Source of the DNA: Competibacter_A sp037045535
Lineage (GTDB): Bacteria; Pseudomonadota; Gammaproteobacteria; Competibacterales; Competibacteraceae
NCBI GenBank assembly: GCA_037045535.1
Contig: JBAOHI010000039.1
Coordinates: 1-64,000, forward strand
DNA length: 64,000 nucleotides
Direction: 5' to 3'
Of this stretch, positions 1-8,799 are shown one piece after another. The notes beneath the pieces were generated by a model. That model ran no database searches, had not been told where the DNA came from, and saw nothing but the letters and a program-made list of their open reading frames with translations. The number at the start of each line of letters is the position of its first letter. The first letter of the stretch is position 1. A program made the position numbers and the translations under genes.

Positions 1-1166
1 CGTTGCCGGGCCTATCGTTGTTTTACGGTGGGCTGGTGCGATCCAAGAACGTGTTGTCCGTCCTGATGCAATGTTTTGCCATCACCTGCCTCGTATCCCT
101 GCTGTGGTTCGTTTACGCCTACAGTCTCGCTTTCGGGACCGGCAACGATTGGATCGGCGGGCTGGGCAAGATGTTTCATGGTCGGCGTGGAAGAACAGTC
201 CTTGATCAGCGACATTCCGGAAACCGTGTTTTCCATGTTCCAGCTCACTTTCGCCATCATTACCCCGGCGCTGGTGGTCGGCGCCTTCGCCGAGCGGATG
301 AAATTCTCTGCCATGCTGCTGTTTAGCGCCCTGTGGCTGACGCTGGTGTACGTGCCGGTGGCACATTGGGTGTGGGGTGGGGGCTGGTTGGGTCAAATGG
401 GGCGTGCTCGACTTCGCGGGCGGGATCGTGGTGCACATCACCGCCGGCGTGGCCGCGCTGGTTTGCGCGCTGGTCCTGGGACCGCGCCACGGCTTTCCGA
501 CCACCGCCATGCTGCCCCACAATATGACCATCGTGGTGACCGGGGCTGGCATGTTGTGGGTGGGCTGGTTCGGTTTCAACGCCGGCAGCGCGCTGGCGGC
601 CGACGGCAACGCCGGCATGGCGATGATGGCGACGCATCTGTCCGCTGCCGCCGGGTCGCTGGCGTGGATGGTCGCGGAATGGCTGAAATTTGGTAAGCCG
701 AGCGTGCTGGGCATCGTGACCGGGATGGTCGCCGGTCTCGGGACCATCACCCCGGCCTCGGGTTACGTCGGGACCGGCTGGCGCCGTGGTCATCGGCACG
801 ATCGCCGGTTTCACCTGTTTCACCGCCACCCAGTACCTCAAGCGGGTATTGAAGGTAGATGATTCACTGGACGTGTTTCCGGTGCATGGCGTGGGTGGCA
901 TGCTGGGAACGCTGGCCGCCGGCGTATTCGCTTCTCCCGCGCTCGGCCTGTTCAAAGGCCAGGGTTTTGGGACCGGTATCAGTAGCATGGGACAGCAGTT
1001 GGGCGTGCAGTTCGTAGCGGTGATCGTGACGGTGGTTTACACGGCGGTTTTAACTTTTGTCACGCTCAAACTGGTGGAAAAACTGGTCGGTCTGCGGGTG
1101 GGCCGCGAAGACGAGATCGGCGGCTTGGACATCGCCCTGCACGACGAGCGAGGGTACGATCTATAG
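1..1166 (+). pseudogene. amt: Ammonium transporter (Amt family), 5'-truncated by the window and frameshifted
   Basis: Polytopic inner-membrane channel for ammonium uptake. Reading frames 3, 1, 2 and 3 in turn encode consecutive Amt segments: PGLSLFYGGLVRSKN at the window edge, then IPETVFSMFQLTFAIITPAL, VLDFAGGIVVHITAGVAA with HNMTIVVTGAGMLW, and finally VFPVHGVGGMLGT with a short charged tail. Three single-base shifts are needed, near 172-180, 383-395 and 773-783. Each is repaired by deleting one base, and no domain is missing, so this may be an intact gene with sequence errors rather than a true pseudogene. The N-terminal 25-30 residues lie outside the window. A glnK partner might lie upstream but cannot be seen. 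Family assignment is firm; functional status is uncertain. Confidence 0.85.
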
Positions 1167-1177
1167 AAGGGATTCAC

Positions 1178-1205
1178 CTCTCGCCCGCTTGTGGCGCGGC
1201 GAGAG
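1178..1205. terminator. Hairpin between convergent amt and patB
   Basis: Inverted repeat with arms CTCTCGCC (1178-1185) and GGCGAGAG (1198-1205) in the short gap between two convergent genes. There is no clear T-run on either side, so it is a possible bidirectional terminator but not a textbook one. Confidence 0.4.
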
Positions 1206-1215
1206 ATCCTGTTGC

Positions 1216-2376
1216 TTACGCTCGTGTCAGTGCCACTCGCATCCGCTCTAATCCTTCCGCGAGCGTGGTGCGCGAACAGCCGAAATTCAGCCGTACGAAA
1301 CCCTCTCCACCTGGCCCAAAAGCCGCGCCATCGTTCAGCGCCACGTTGGCGTTTTTGAGGAAAAACTCGTGCGGGTTGCCAAAGATGCCCGCTTCCCGGC
1401 AATCGAGCCAGGTCAGATAAGTCGCCTCCGGAGTGGTGGCGCGAACGCCCGACAAATGATGGGCGATGTAGTCCGCTGCAAAATCGCGATTGGCGGCCAG
1501 ATAGACCAGCAGTTCTCGCAGCCAGTCGCCGCCGTGTCGATATGCGGCCAGCGCAGCGGTCAAGCTAAGAATATTGGCATCCGGTACGATGCCGCGCATG
1601 GCATGCTTGAATTGCCGCCGCAGTTCGGGATTCTGGATGATGGCAAAGCTGGCGCCTAGTCCAGCGATATTGAAAGTCTTGCTCGGTGCCATCAGTGTGA
1701 TGCAACGCCGAGCGATTTCCGGTGACAGGGTCGCGAATGGAACGTGCTGCCGACCGTCGAGCAGCAAATCGCAGTGAATTTCGTCCGAGCAGATCGCAAG
1801 ATCGTGGCGTTCGCAGATTGCCGCCAGCCGGGTCAGTTCCGTCGTATCGAACGCCCGACCGACCGGGTTGTGCGGATGGCAGAGGATGAACAGCTGGGTA
1901 CGCGGGCCGATGGCCGCCGCGAACGCATCGTCGTCGATGGTGTAGTAAAGCCGCCCGTCGCGAATTTCGGCGGTCAATTCGGCGGCGAGTAGGCGCCGGT
2001 CCTGATTCGTCGGCGCCGACAGGAAGGGTGGATACACTGGTGTCTGCACCAGCACCTCGTCGCCTGGTTCGCCGATTGCTCGGCACACCACGTTCAAACC
2101 AGAAACTAATCCTGGCAGATAAACAATCTGTTCCGGCGTGACCGTCCAGCGATAATGCTCGGCCATCCGCGCGCAAATCGTTTCGGTCAGTGCATCCGGC
2201 GGCGCGCCGTAGCCGAACACGCCATGGGCGACTCGTTCTTGCAGGGCTGCTAGCACCGGTTCCGGCGAGAGGAAATCCATATCGGCCACCCACAGCGGCA
2301 GAGCGTCGCCATAGCGTTGCCATTTCAGGCTGTCGGTGTCTCGCCGGACGGGAGGAATGTCAAAATTATGGCGCAT
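1216..2376 (-). CDS. patB: PatB/MalY-type PLP-dependent cystathionine beta-lyase (C-S lyase)
   Basis: 386 aa, the normal length for the MalY/PatB branch of fold-type I aminotransferases, which cleave cystathionine or cysteine conjugates to pyruvate, ammonia and a thiol. Visible hallmarks are the N-terminal PLWVADMDF segment (about 28-35), Tyr115 in TPVYPPF, the HNP motif (169-171), Asp198 in SDEIHCDLL, and the PLP-binding Lys233 in APSKTFNIAGL. An ATG start at 2376 gives the family's usual N-terminus. It is transcribed towards amt and stands alone. The true substrate (methionine metabolism or conjugate breakdown) cannot be told from sequence, and a MalY-like regulatory role is possible. Confidence 0.88.
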   Translation of the reverse strand: MRHNFDIPPVRRDTDSLKWQRYGDALPLWVADMDFLSPEPVLAALQERVAHGVFGYGAPPDALTETICARMAEHYRWTVTPEQIVYLPGLVSGLNVVCRAIGEPGDEVLVQTPVYPPFLSAPTNQDRRLLAAELTAEIRDGRLYYTIDDDAFAAAIGPRTQLFILCHPHNPVGRAFDTTELTRLAAICERHDLAICSDEIHCDLLLDGRQHVPFATLSPEIARRCITLMAPSKTFNIAGLGASFAIIQNPELRRQFKHAMRGIVPDANILSLTAALAAYRHGGDWLRELLVYLAANRDFAADYIAHHLSGVRATTPEATYLTWLDCREAGIFGNPHEFFLKNANVALNDGAAFGPGGEGFVRLNFGCSRTTLAEGLERMRVALTRA

Positions 2377-2433
2377 GGCAGCGGTTCAAACTTGAATCAT
2401 CGAGGCATCAGTCTCGCTTAAGAAGTCGGCGGA

Positions 2434-3549
2434 TCACACCAGATCGTACATTTCGCGCAGGTGGTTATACGTGAGGTTCGAAACCTCGCGGATGACATCG
2501 CCGCGTATGTTTTTCCAAAGCGCGTAATTTCTGGTCGGTCGAGCTTTTTCGATGATGCCGATGAAGGTGTACGGATAGCGTCGGCCATCACGGCCCCGTG
2601 CCACGAGAATGCCCATGTCGCCGCACAGCCGGGCCGTGGTACCGGTTTTATCGAATACCCACGTTCCCCGTGGAATCTCTCTCGCCCCCGTGTAAACCCG
2701 ATCGCGGTTGGGCAGGTGCAGCAGGCGTTTGAGTTCCTCGGAATAGGGGAGCTGGTCGTACCAAAGCGCTTGCAGAAACCGATGGTAATCGAGGGCAGAT
2801 GCCCTATTGCGGTAGGTACGCCCCCCTCTAGGGATATATTCGACAATTCGCGTGTGGCGAAAAACGCCGGGATTGCCGCGCTTAAGCGTGTGCTCAACCT
2901 CGGCTGGTCCAGATCGGCGACTCGTCCGATTCAACAACTCGATGAAGTAGTTGGTTGCTCGATTGTCGCTGTATTGGATCATTGCCTCCATTCTCTCGCG
3001 GTGAAAGGGCGTGTATTGGAACACGCCATCTTGTACCTTGTAGAAAAATGCTAAGGCGATGAACGGCTTGATCATACTGGCGCTTTGATAGGGGATACCG
3101 GCATTGATTGTCGCCAGAAATCGTCTGCTCGTGAAGTCGTAGACCAGCCAGGCAGTGCGTTCGTTGCTGGCCACTCGGCTGGCTTGGCGCTCGGCGGTCA
3201 GGTAGCGTTGGATGGTGACATTGAGATCGCCAGAGACCGCGTTCCGTGGCTGGGCAGCGTCGTAAGACGGCTCTTCACGCCACACTCGGTGATTTCGCCG
3301 GTCAGGCGGAGGGGGGTACCGGTACGGACGATCGTACCGGTATGGGCGGTCATACCGGCGCGGGCTGTATTCAGGGGAGCGTTCGAGAGGGGGCGGTTCG
3401 TCCCAAGCCGCCGCATCCCGCGCGGTAAAACCGAAGCTGGCGGTCGCGAATAGAGTGCCGAGTCTGGCCAGGAACATGCGCCTGGATGGATCGAGAGCTG
3501 AATTGGTCTCATCCTGAATGCCGGGGTTGGCAGGTGGGGTAAACAGCAT
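2434..3549 (-). CDS. Exported serine hydrolase of the class A beta-lactamase/PBP-like fold
   Basis: 371 aa. A twin-Arg-like export signal (SRRMFLARLG, 22-31, then a hydrophobic stretch to about 43) is followed by an unusual Arg/Tyr/Pro-rich linker (about 60-90) and a catalytic domain. The three active-site motifs of penicillin-recognising enzymes are present and correctly spaced: Ser158-x-x-Lys161 in SASMIKP, Ser194-Asp-Asn in YSDN, and KTGT at 301-304. I do not see the ExxLN motif that supplies the deacylating Glu of class A beta-lactamases, so a peptidoglycan-related hydrolase is as likely as an antibiotic-degrading enzyme. The long signal region means a later start is possible. It ends about 50 bp upstream of patB, on the same strand. 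Confidence 0.75.
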   Translation of the reverse strand: MLFTPPANPGIQDETNSALDPSRRMFLARLGTLFATASFGFTARDAAAWDEPPPLERSPEYSPRRYDRPYRYDRPYRYPPPPDRRNHRVWREEPSYDAAQPRNAVSGDLNVTIQRYLTAERQASRVASNERTAWLVYDFTSRRFLATINAGIPYQSASMIKPFIALAFFYKVQDGVFQYTPFHRERMEAMIQYSDNRATNYFIELLNRTSRRSGPAEVEHTLKRGNPGVFRHTRIVEYIPRGGRTYRNRASALDYHRFLQALWYDQLPYSEELKRLLHLPNRDRVYTGAREIPRGTWVFDKTGTTARLCGDMGILVARGRDGRRYPYTFIGIIEKARPTRNYALWKNIRGDVIREVSNLTYNHLREMYDLV

Positions 3550-3597
3550 AGCGAAACCTCGGATGGAGGGTGAGGGTAGTGGAGTGTCGGGCAGAGA

Positions 3598-4554
3598 TTA
3601 GGACCCGACGACCTGGAAATCAACAATGACCGGATAGTGATCGGAGCCGATATCGGAGCCGATTTCCAGTTGACGGATGTGGATTCCAGCCGAGAAGAGG
3701 GCATGGTCGATGGGAATCCACAACGGAGGCCATCCGGCTGGCCAAGATGGCAAAATGCCACGCCCGTGGCCGCCATCATGCAATCCTGAACTCGTCAGCA
3801 ACTGATCGAAATATGGCGACCAGGGCGAAAGGTTCAAATCGCCCAGCAGTAACAACGGCTGTTGGCTGTGTCGAGCAAACTCAGCTAATCGTGCGAGCTG
3901 GTCGTTGCGACCGTGAGCCAATTCCTCGCCGATGGGGGGCAAAGGGTGCGTGCCGAGCACGTTGAACCGATGTTGGCCGACTGCGAATTCAGCGACGATC
4001 GAGGGTAGCCCCGCCGCGCCAATCGGGACGATATCGGCATGTAGAAATGGCCGGCGGCTGAGTAAAGCGATGCCGAAATTATCTTCGCGAGGGGCGGCGA
4101 TGCGCTGCGGATAGCGGTCCGCGAGATCGGTCAAGCGGTCGAGCAGCCAAGGCGTGGCCTCTAGCAACAGTACGAAGTCGGGATCGAGGTGAAGGATGGT
4201 GTCGCGAATGCGTTGATCATCGCGGTTGGTGGAATTAACGTTCGCCAACAATGCTCGAAATACCGGACCCGTGCCCTGCGCTTCAGCCTCAACTGGGGTA
4301 AGCGGGAGACGCGATGCCACGAGCATCGCGTTGAGCCCCGCAAAGGCGATAAAAACCGTCGCCCAACGCAAACGCTGCCAGACCAGCAGTGTCAAACTAA
4401 TGCCGCCGAGGGTGATCGCATATTGAACTCGAAAGTGGGTGGCCAGCTCGAATCCCCACCAGAATCGGCCGAGACAGCCAAAGAGGCTAAACGCGCAAAT
4501 CAAGACACCAGTTGCTATTAATAAACCGGTTAAAGTGATCCTAAAAATTGACAA
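3598..4554 (-). CDS. Membrane-anchored endonuclease/exonuclease/phosphatase (EEP) family protein
   Basis: 318 aa. Three N-terminal hydrophobic segments (about 5-27, 43-60 and 64-82) anchor a DNase I-like domain. Metal and catalytic residues of the EEP fold are recognisable: Asn105/Asn107, Glu132 in LLLEAT, His203 in LGTHPLPP, Asp239/Asn241 in LGDLNLSP, Asp283-His284, and the terminal SDHYPV pair Asp305/His306. The domain probably faces the periplasm, as in related bacterial membrane proteins. The substrate is unknown (phosphodiester of nucleic acid, phosphoinositide-like or lipid). The start used is TTG, preceded by AGGA; no ATG lies before the first membrane helix. It ends about 50 bp before the serine hydrolase and may be cotranscribed with it. 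Confidence 0.75.
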   Translation of the reverse strand: MSIFRITLTGLLIATGVLICAFSLFGCLGRFWWGFELATHFRVQYAITLGGISLTLLVWQRLRWATVFIAFAGLNAMLVASRLPLTPVEAEAQGTGPVFRALLANVNSTNRDDQRIRDTILHLDPDFVLLLEATPWLLDRLTDLADRYPQRIAAPREDNFGIALLSRRPFLHADIVPIGAAGLPSIVAEFAVGQHRFNVLGTHPLPPIGEELAHGRNDQLARLAEFARHSQQPLLLLGDLNLSPWSPYFDQLLTSSGLHDGGHGRGILPSWPAGWPPLWIPIDHALFSAGIHIRQLEIGSDIGSDHYPVIVDFQVVGS

Positions 4555-4576
4555 TATTCCTAAATCTCTCTAAATT
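4548..4576 (+). promoter_or_regulatory. Sigma-70-like promoter (TTGACA-17-TAAATT)
   Basis: A perfect TTGACA at 4548-4553 and TAAATT at 4571-4576 are separated by 17 bases in an AT-rich patch. It points into a stretch with no confident gene. It may drive a short RNA ending at the stem and T7 run near 4606-4635, or be fortuitous. Confidence 0.35.
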
Positions 4577-5257
4577 AATCCCGTAGTTAAACAATGGCAT
4601 GAGCGGATCGTCCGGCTACCGATCAAGGTTTTTTTACGGGCAGTCCAGTTAGGGAAAACCCCTATGTTATTCGCGAAATCCCTTATTTACACTAAGGAGC
4701 TAAACTTTATCATAAGCTACCTGGGAATGCGTACTAAAGCTGTAACAGCATGGAAAAAATCAAGAAATTCCCGGCTGGCTTATGAGGGAGGGAATGCGGT
4801 TAGCCGCTGCCTACCAAAGCGAGGATTATAAGAATGAAGAGTGAAATCACCCAGCCAGTGAAGGCTAGGCGTTTTGGCAGCGAAGGATTGGTGCCTGTTG
4901 ACAAGTACCACTGTCCGTATCGTGGTACAAAAGCGTGCGTGAGTGCGAGTGGCGGCAGTTACTGTGGCGGTTACGGTGGTGATGCGCCGATCAGGGGCAC
5001 TCAGCTTCACGCTGTCCGGTGTCTGGAAGAACGCAACGCGGATTTTATTCCATACGACTGGGTGAAGCTGTCGCGCCGTTTGGCGTATTCCCCACACCCT
5101 CGTTAAAGAATCACAATCCCCAGATGCCAGTTCCAGGGAGGGAACCGAAGAAGCGATATCGGCGGGATTGGATAGGCGCGGGGTCAACTGCTCGGAATCA
5201 AGGCGGAAGGTACTGGTCGCACCAGGGTTCTCCGCCTTTCGCCGCTCCAGCGAGCGT
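4555..5257. other. 703-bp intergenic region without a confident gene
   Basis: AT-rich at its left end, with a promoter-like element at 4548-4576 and a weak stem (4606-4624) followed by T7. A 90-codon frame at 4834-5106 (+) would encode a Cys/Gly-containing peptide but resembles nothing I know. A longer frame on the other strand overlaps it, and neither has convincing support. The divergent layout of the flanking minus-strand genes makes most of it a likely promoter or spacer region. Confidence 0.5.
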
Positions 5258-8200
5258 TCACTGTTCCACCATGATCCGAGCTTTCCGGTCGTTCTCCCAC
5301 TCTCCGACAATTTTCTTGCCGTTTTCGTACATGGCGCCCTGACCGTGTTTGCGACCGTTGCGCCATTCGCCTTCGTAACGGTCGCCGTTTAGGTAGTAAC
5401 GGACGCCTTGGCCATTGGGTTGGTCGTTTTCGAACTCTCCTACGTATTTTTCCCCGTTTGCGTAGAAGTAAGTTCCTTGGCCGCTCTTACGACCGTTGTG
5501 CCATTCACCTTGATAGCGGTTACCGGTACGGTAGTAGTAAGTGCCTTGACCGTCGATGACGCCATTGCGCCATTCTCCGACATATTTCTCGCCGCGCCCC
5601 GCATAGAGGTAGGTGCCTTGACCGTGCATTTTGGCATTGCGGAATCCACCGGTGTATTCGCTGCCGTCGGGGTAACGATAGGTGCCTTGGCCATTGCGGC
5701 AGTCGCCGCGTAGGCAGTCCGAACCTTTATTGACTTTCGCCGTCTGGGTTTCCGGTGCGGGTTCCGGGGGTGGAGGAGGAGAACGGACGGGTTCCCGAGT
5801 AACGGTTTTTTCGACTTCGCCGTCGGGCGGTTCGGGTGGTTCGGACGGTCGGATCGTTTCCGGGGCTTGACGGGAGGCGGGAGCGATCGCCACCACCTGT
5901 TTTTTCGGTAGGACGGCGGTCAGAGTAGTGTCGGCGCCAGGCGCCAAATCGACCTGCTTGTTCCAGTCTTGATGGCCTTCACGGCTGACCCGCACCTTAT
6001 AAGTGCCGGGTTTGAGTTCGACCTCCAGCGGCACTGTGCCGATGTTACGGCCGTTGATCGTGACCGAGGCATCGTCCGCGTCGGCGTCAACGGCCAGCCG
6101 GGCCGGTGTCCCCAGTTGTGGCTGCATTTGTTTGAGCTTGGCACGAGCGGCGGCGGCTTGGCGACTCTTGGGGTATGTCGACAGGAATCGCTCGATTTCG
6201 GCGCGGTCTCCACTATCCTTGATTGCGGCCCACGCTTGCTCGGCCGGAGCGAGCTTCTCGCTGGGTGGGCTTTGCGGGGGCGTCGTTTCCAACGTGCTGA
6301 TCTCTTCATCAGTGGTCGTCTTGGAAGGACGGGTATGACGATCTGGAGTGGTAGGTTGCCTTTCGGATTCGGTGGCTGGGGCTTGTTCCGCGACAGGTGG
6401 TTTGGAAGCGGTTCCAGGGGATTGTGTCACTGGCTGGGGTAGTGAGATCAAATCGATAGGCGGTATCTCCGATTTGGTCGGACGTTCCACTGGGGTGGGT
6501 GGTGATTCCGCTGTGGCGACGGGGGTTGAGTCGGTCGATTTTTCCGGTGGGCGCGGTGCGACGGGTTTAGCGGCGGCTTCCGCTGCGGCCAGACGTTCAC
6601 GCAGATCGGCCAGGCGAGCATGGGAAGGGTTGAGCCGTGCCAGCCCGTCGAGGGCGTTCCGGGTGGCCTTGAAGTCCCCTTTTCGCAGAGCGGCCGCTGC
6701 CTGATCGGCTTGGCGGTCGGCAATGTTGTCGAGTCCGGCCAAGGCTTCACTGTTGCCGCCATCCAGCTTGAGTACCTGGCGATAGCAGTCGGTAGCGTTG
6801 CCGCCCTTGCCCGAAGTCAATCGATTGGCTCTCAGGTGAGCATCGCATCGCTTGAGCAGAGCCGTGAGCCGGCTGGTGTCCTCCGATGGCGGTTTAGCCG
6901 CGGCCGCCTTAGCCTCTCGCAGTTGCCTGCGGACTTCCTCGCGTAGCGAGGTTAGCCGGGGATGATCGGGAACCTGCTGCAAGCCTTGCTCGATTTGTAA
7001 CAGGCTGACTTCATAGGCGCGATCCCGTTGGTAGTCGAGTGCTCGTCTTAGGAACTCTTCAGCGTTTCGTTGACGCTGCCCGGCCTCGGCTTTCTGCCGT
7101 TCAGCTTCGATTTTCCGCTGCTCCGCCGCCTCGGCTTGGCGACGGGTGGCCTCCTGTTGGGTTAAAATATCCCGTTTTAAGGCCAACAGGGCGGGGTGAT
7201 CGGGCATGGCTTGCAAGCCCTGTTCGATATAGACCAGGCCAACATCCAGCGAGCCTTCCTGCTTGGCGCGCTGCGCTTGCTCCAAAAATTGCTCGGCTTG
7301 CAGTTTGGCCTGCCGCTGCTGCTCGCTGGCTTGCCGAGCGTTATTCTCGTCGGCGATTTGGCGGTTGACCTGCTCACGCAATGCCAACAGGAGGGGATGG
7401 TCGGAGACGAGCCGCAAGCCTTGCTCAATCCGGGCCAAGCTGCCGGATAAATTCCCGCTTTGCTGGAGTTCGGTGGCTTGCGCGAGCAGTTGATCGGCTT
7501 CGGCTCGCCGTTGGGTGACCAGATCGACAGTCGGTGGTTGCGGCGGCTGGGCCGGCGGTGAAACGGTGAGCGGCGGAGTAGGGGATGACGGCTGGTTGAG
7601 GAATAGATAGCCGCCTGCGACCACCGCGCCGGTCAAGGCCGCTGCCAGGGGTATTCCGACTTTCCAGCCACGCCGACGCGTGGGAACCTCGGCGTGGCCG
7701 ATGACCGGTTCCAGGATCTTCCGGGGGGCGGTCGAGCCGGTCGAAGTTTCGACCGCATCCAGCGCAGCGACGACCTCCTGACCGTCTTGAAACCGTTGGG
7801 TAGGGTCTTTTTCCAGTAGTTTGCTCAGTAACGGCTGAAAGTGGGCCAGTTTGGCGGGAAGCTCGGGGATTGGCGCCGTCACATGCATCATCGCCAGCGC
7901 GAAACTGTCTTCGGCGGTGTAGGGCACGTTGCCGGTCAGCATCTCATGGAGCAACACGCCGAGGCTGTACAGATCAGCGCGACCGTCCACCGCTTGTCCG
8001 CGAATTTGCTCCGGGCTCATGTAACGAGGTGTGCCAATCGACAAGCCGGTACGGGTCATGATCGTGCTGCCGCCGATCGTTTTGGCGATGCCGAAATCGG
8101 TCAGCACGGGGTTACCGTTTTCACGGAACAGGATGTTCTGGGGCTTGATATCGCGATGGATGATTTTTCGGCGATGGGCGTAGTGCAGAGCGCTGGCGAT

Positions 8201-8536
8201 GGCACGAGTGACCGACAGGGCTTCCTTCAGTGACAAACCCTCGCGGATGCGCTGTTGCAGGGTGCCACCCGACAGATATTCCATCGACAGGTAATAAGTG
8301 CTGTCGTGGGTGCCGATGTCGTAAACGGTGACGATATGGGGGTCGTTGAGCTGAGCGATGATCCGACCTTCCCGCAGGAACCGTTGAGCGAATTCATCGT
8401 CGGTCGTGAGGATGGGCTTGATGATCTTTAACGCGACGTGACGGTGCAGGGATTCTTGCATGGCGAGATAAACGATCGCCATGCCGCCCTGGCCGAGTTC
8501 GCGTTCGATCTGGTAGCCTGGAATGTGCATACTCAA
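5258..8536 (-). CDS. Ser/Thr protein kinase with exported TPR-like, PEGA and MORN repeats
   Basis: 1092 aa. Cytoplasmic Hanks-type kinase domain at about 7-265: glycine loop ELGQGGMAIVY, ATP-binding Lys37, catalytic loop HRDIKPQN (127-134), DFG at 147-149 and APE-like SPEQ at 174-177. One membrane helix lies at about 292-312. The presumed periplasmic half has three 37-residue helical repeats, each ending IEQGL..(V/M)xDHPxL (about 350-390, 418-458, 495-535). A charged coiled-coil section, a Pro/Thr-rich linker, a PEGA domain (about 812-878) and five to six MORN repeats (about 947-1085, pattern Y-x-G-E-W-x-N-G-x3-G-Q-G) follow. Kinase and PEGA combinations are common in Gammaproteobacteria; the added MORN tail is unusual. 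Likely a surface or envelope sensor. No dedicated phosphatase is adjacent. Confidence 0.9.
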   Translation of the reverse strand: MSMHIPGYQIERELGQGGMAIVYLAMQESLHRHVALKIIKPILTTDDEFAQRFLREGRIIAQLNDPHIVTVYDIGTHDSTYYLSMEYLSGGTLQQRIREGLSLKEALSVTRAIASALHYAHRRKIIHRDIKPQNILFRENGNPVLTDFGIAKTIGGSTIMTRTGLSIGTPRYMSPEQIRGQAVDGRADLYSLGVLLHEMLTGNVPYTAEDSFALAMMHVTAPIPELPAKLAHFQPLLSKLLEKDPTQRFQDGQEVVAALDAVETSTGSTAPRKILEPVIGHAEVPTRRRGWKVGIPLAAALTGAVVAGGYLFLNQPSSPTPPLTVSPPAQPPQPPTVDLVTQRRAEADQLLAQATELQQSGNLSGSLARIEQGLRLVSDHPLLLALREQVNRQIADENNARQASEQQRQAKLQAEQFLEQAQRAKQEGSLDVGLVYIEQGLQAMPDHPALLALKRDILTQQEATRRQAEAAEQRKIEAERQKAEAGQRQRNAEEFLRRALDYQRDRAYEVSLLQIEQGLQQVPDHPRLTSLREEVRRQLREAKAAAAKPPSEDTSRLTALLKRCDAHLRANRLTSGKGGNATDCYRQVLKLDGGNSEALAGLDNIADRQADQAAAALRKGDFKATRNALDGLARLNPSHARLADLRERLAAAEAAAKPVAPRPPEKSTDSTPVATAESPPTPVERPTKSEIPPIDLISLPQPVTQSPGTASKPPVAEQAPATESERQPTTPDRHTRPSKTTTDEEISTLETTPPQSPPSEKLAPAEQAWAAIKDSGDRAEIERFLSTYPKSRQAAAARAKLKQMQPQLGTPARLAVDADADDASVTINGRNIGTVPLEVELKPGTYKVRVSREGHQDWNKQVDLAPGADTTLTAVLPKKQVVAIAPASRQAPETIRPSEPPEPPDGEVEKTVTREPVRSPPPPPEPAPETQTAKVNKGSDCLRGDCRNGQGTYRYPDGSEYTGGFRNAKMHGQGTYLYAGRGEKYVGEWRNGVIDGQGTYYYRTGNRYQGEWHNGRKSGQGTYFYANGEKYVGEFENDQPNGQGVRYYLNGDRYEGEWRNGRKHGQGAMYENGKKIVGEWENDRKARIMVEQ

Positions 8537-8799
8537 AATCCTTTCACAACTGAAGCCGCTTTCCGGCGGTCGATGAGGTTCCGCGTTTTTTCTGTCGCGC
8601 TAATGTCTTGCTGGGTCACCAACGGCCGCCGAAAACGTGCCAGTGTGTTAGGTCGACACGCTATGATAGGCCGAAATAATAGGGAGTCTCCCAATTTCCG
8701 GCAAAAAAGATGCTTGGCAATGCTTGGTCGAGTTTTAAGCAAATATTGTGCCGATAATTCGCGCAGCGAACTGTTCAATGGTTTGAGGAACGTGTTCTC

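Noticed and set aside
4834..5106. 90-codon plus-strand frame with Cys/Gly-rich middle
   Set aside because: No family resemblance, overlapping longer frame on the other strand, and no clear ribosome-binding site.
5440..5694. Short-period repeat pattern, first considered as a DNA satellite or CRISPR-like array
   Set aside because: It is the coding sequence of MORN repeats at the kinase C-terminus; units vary and there are no spacers.
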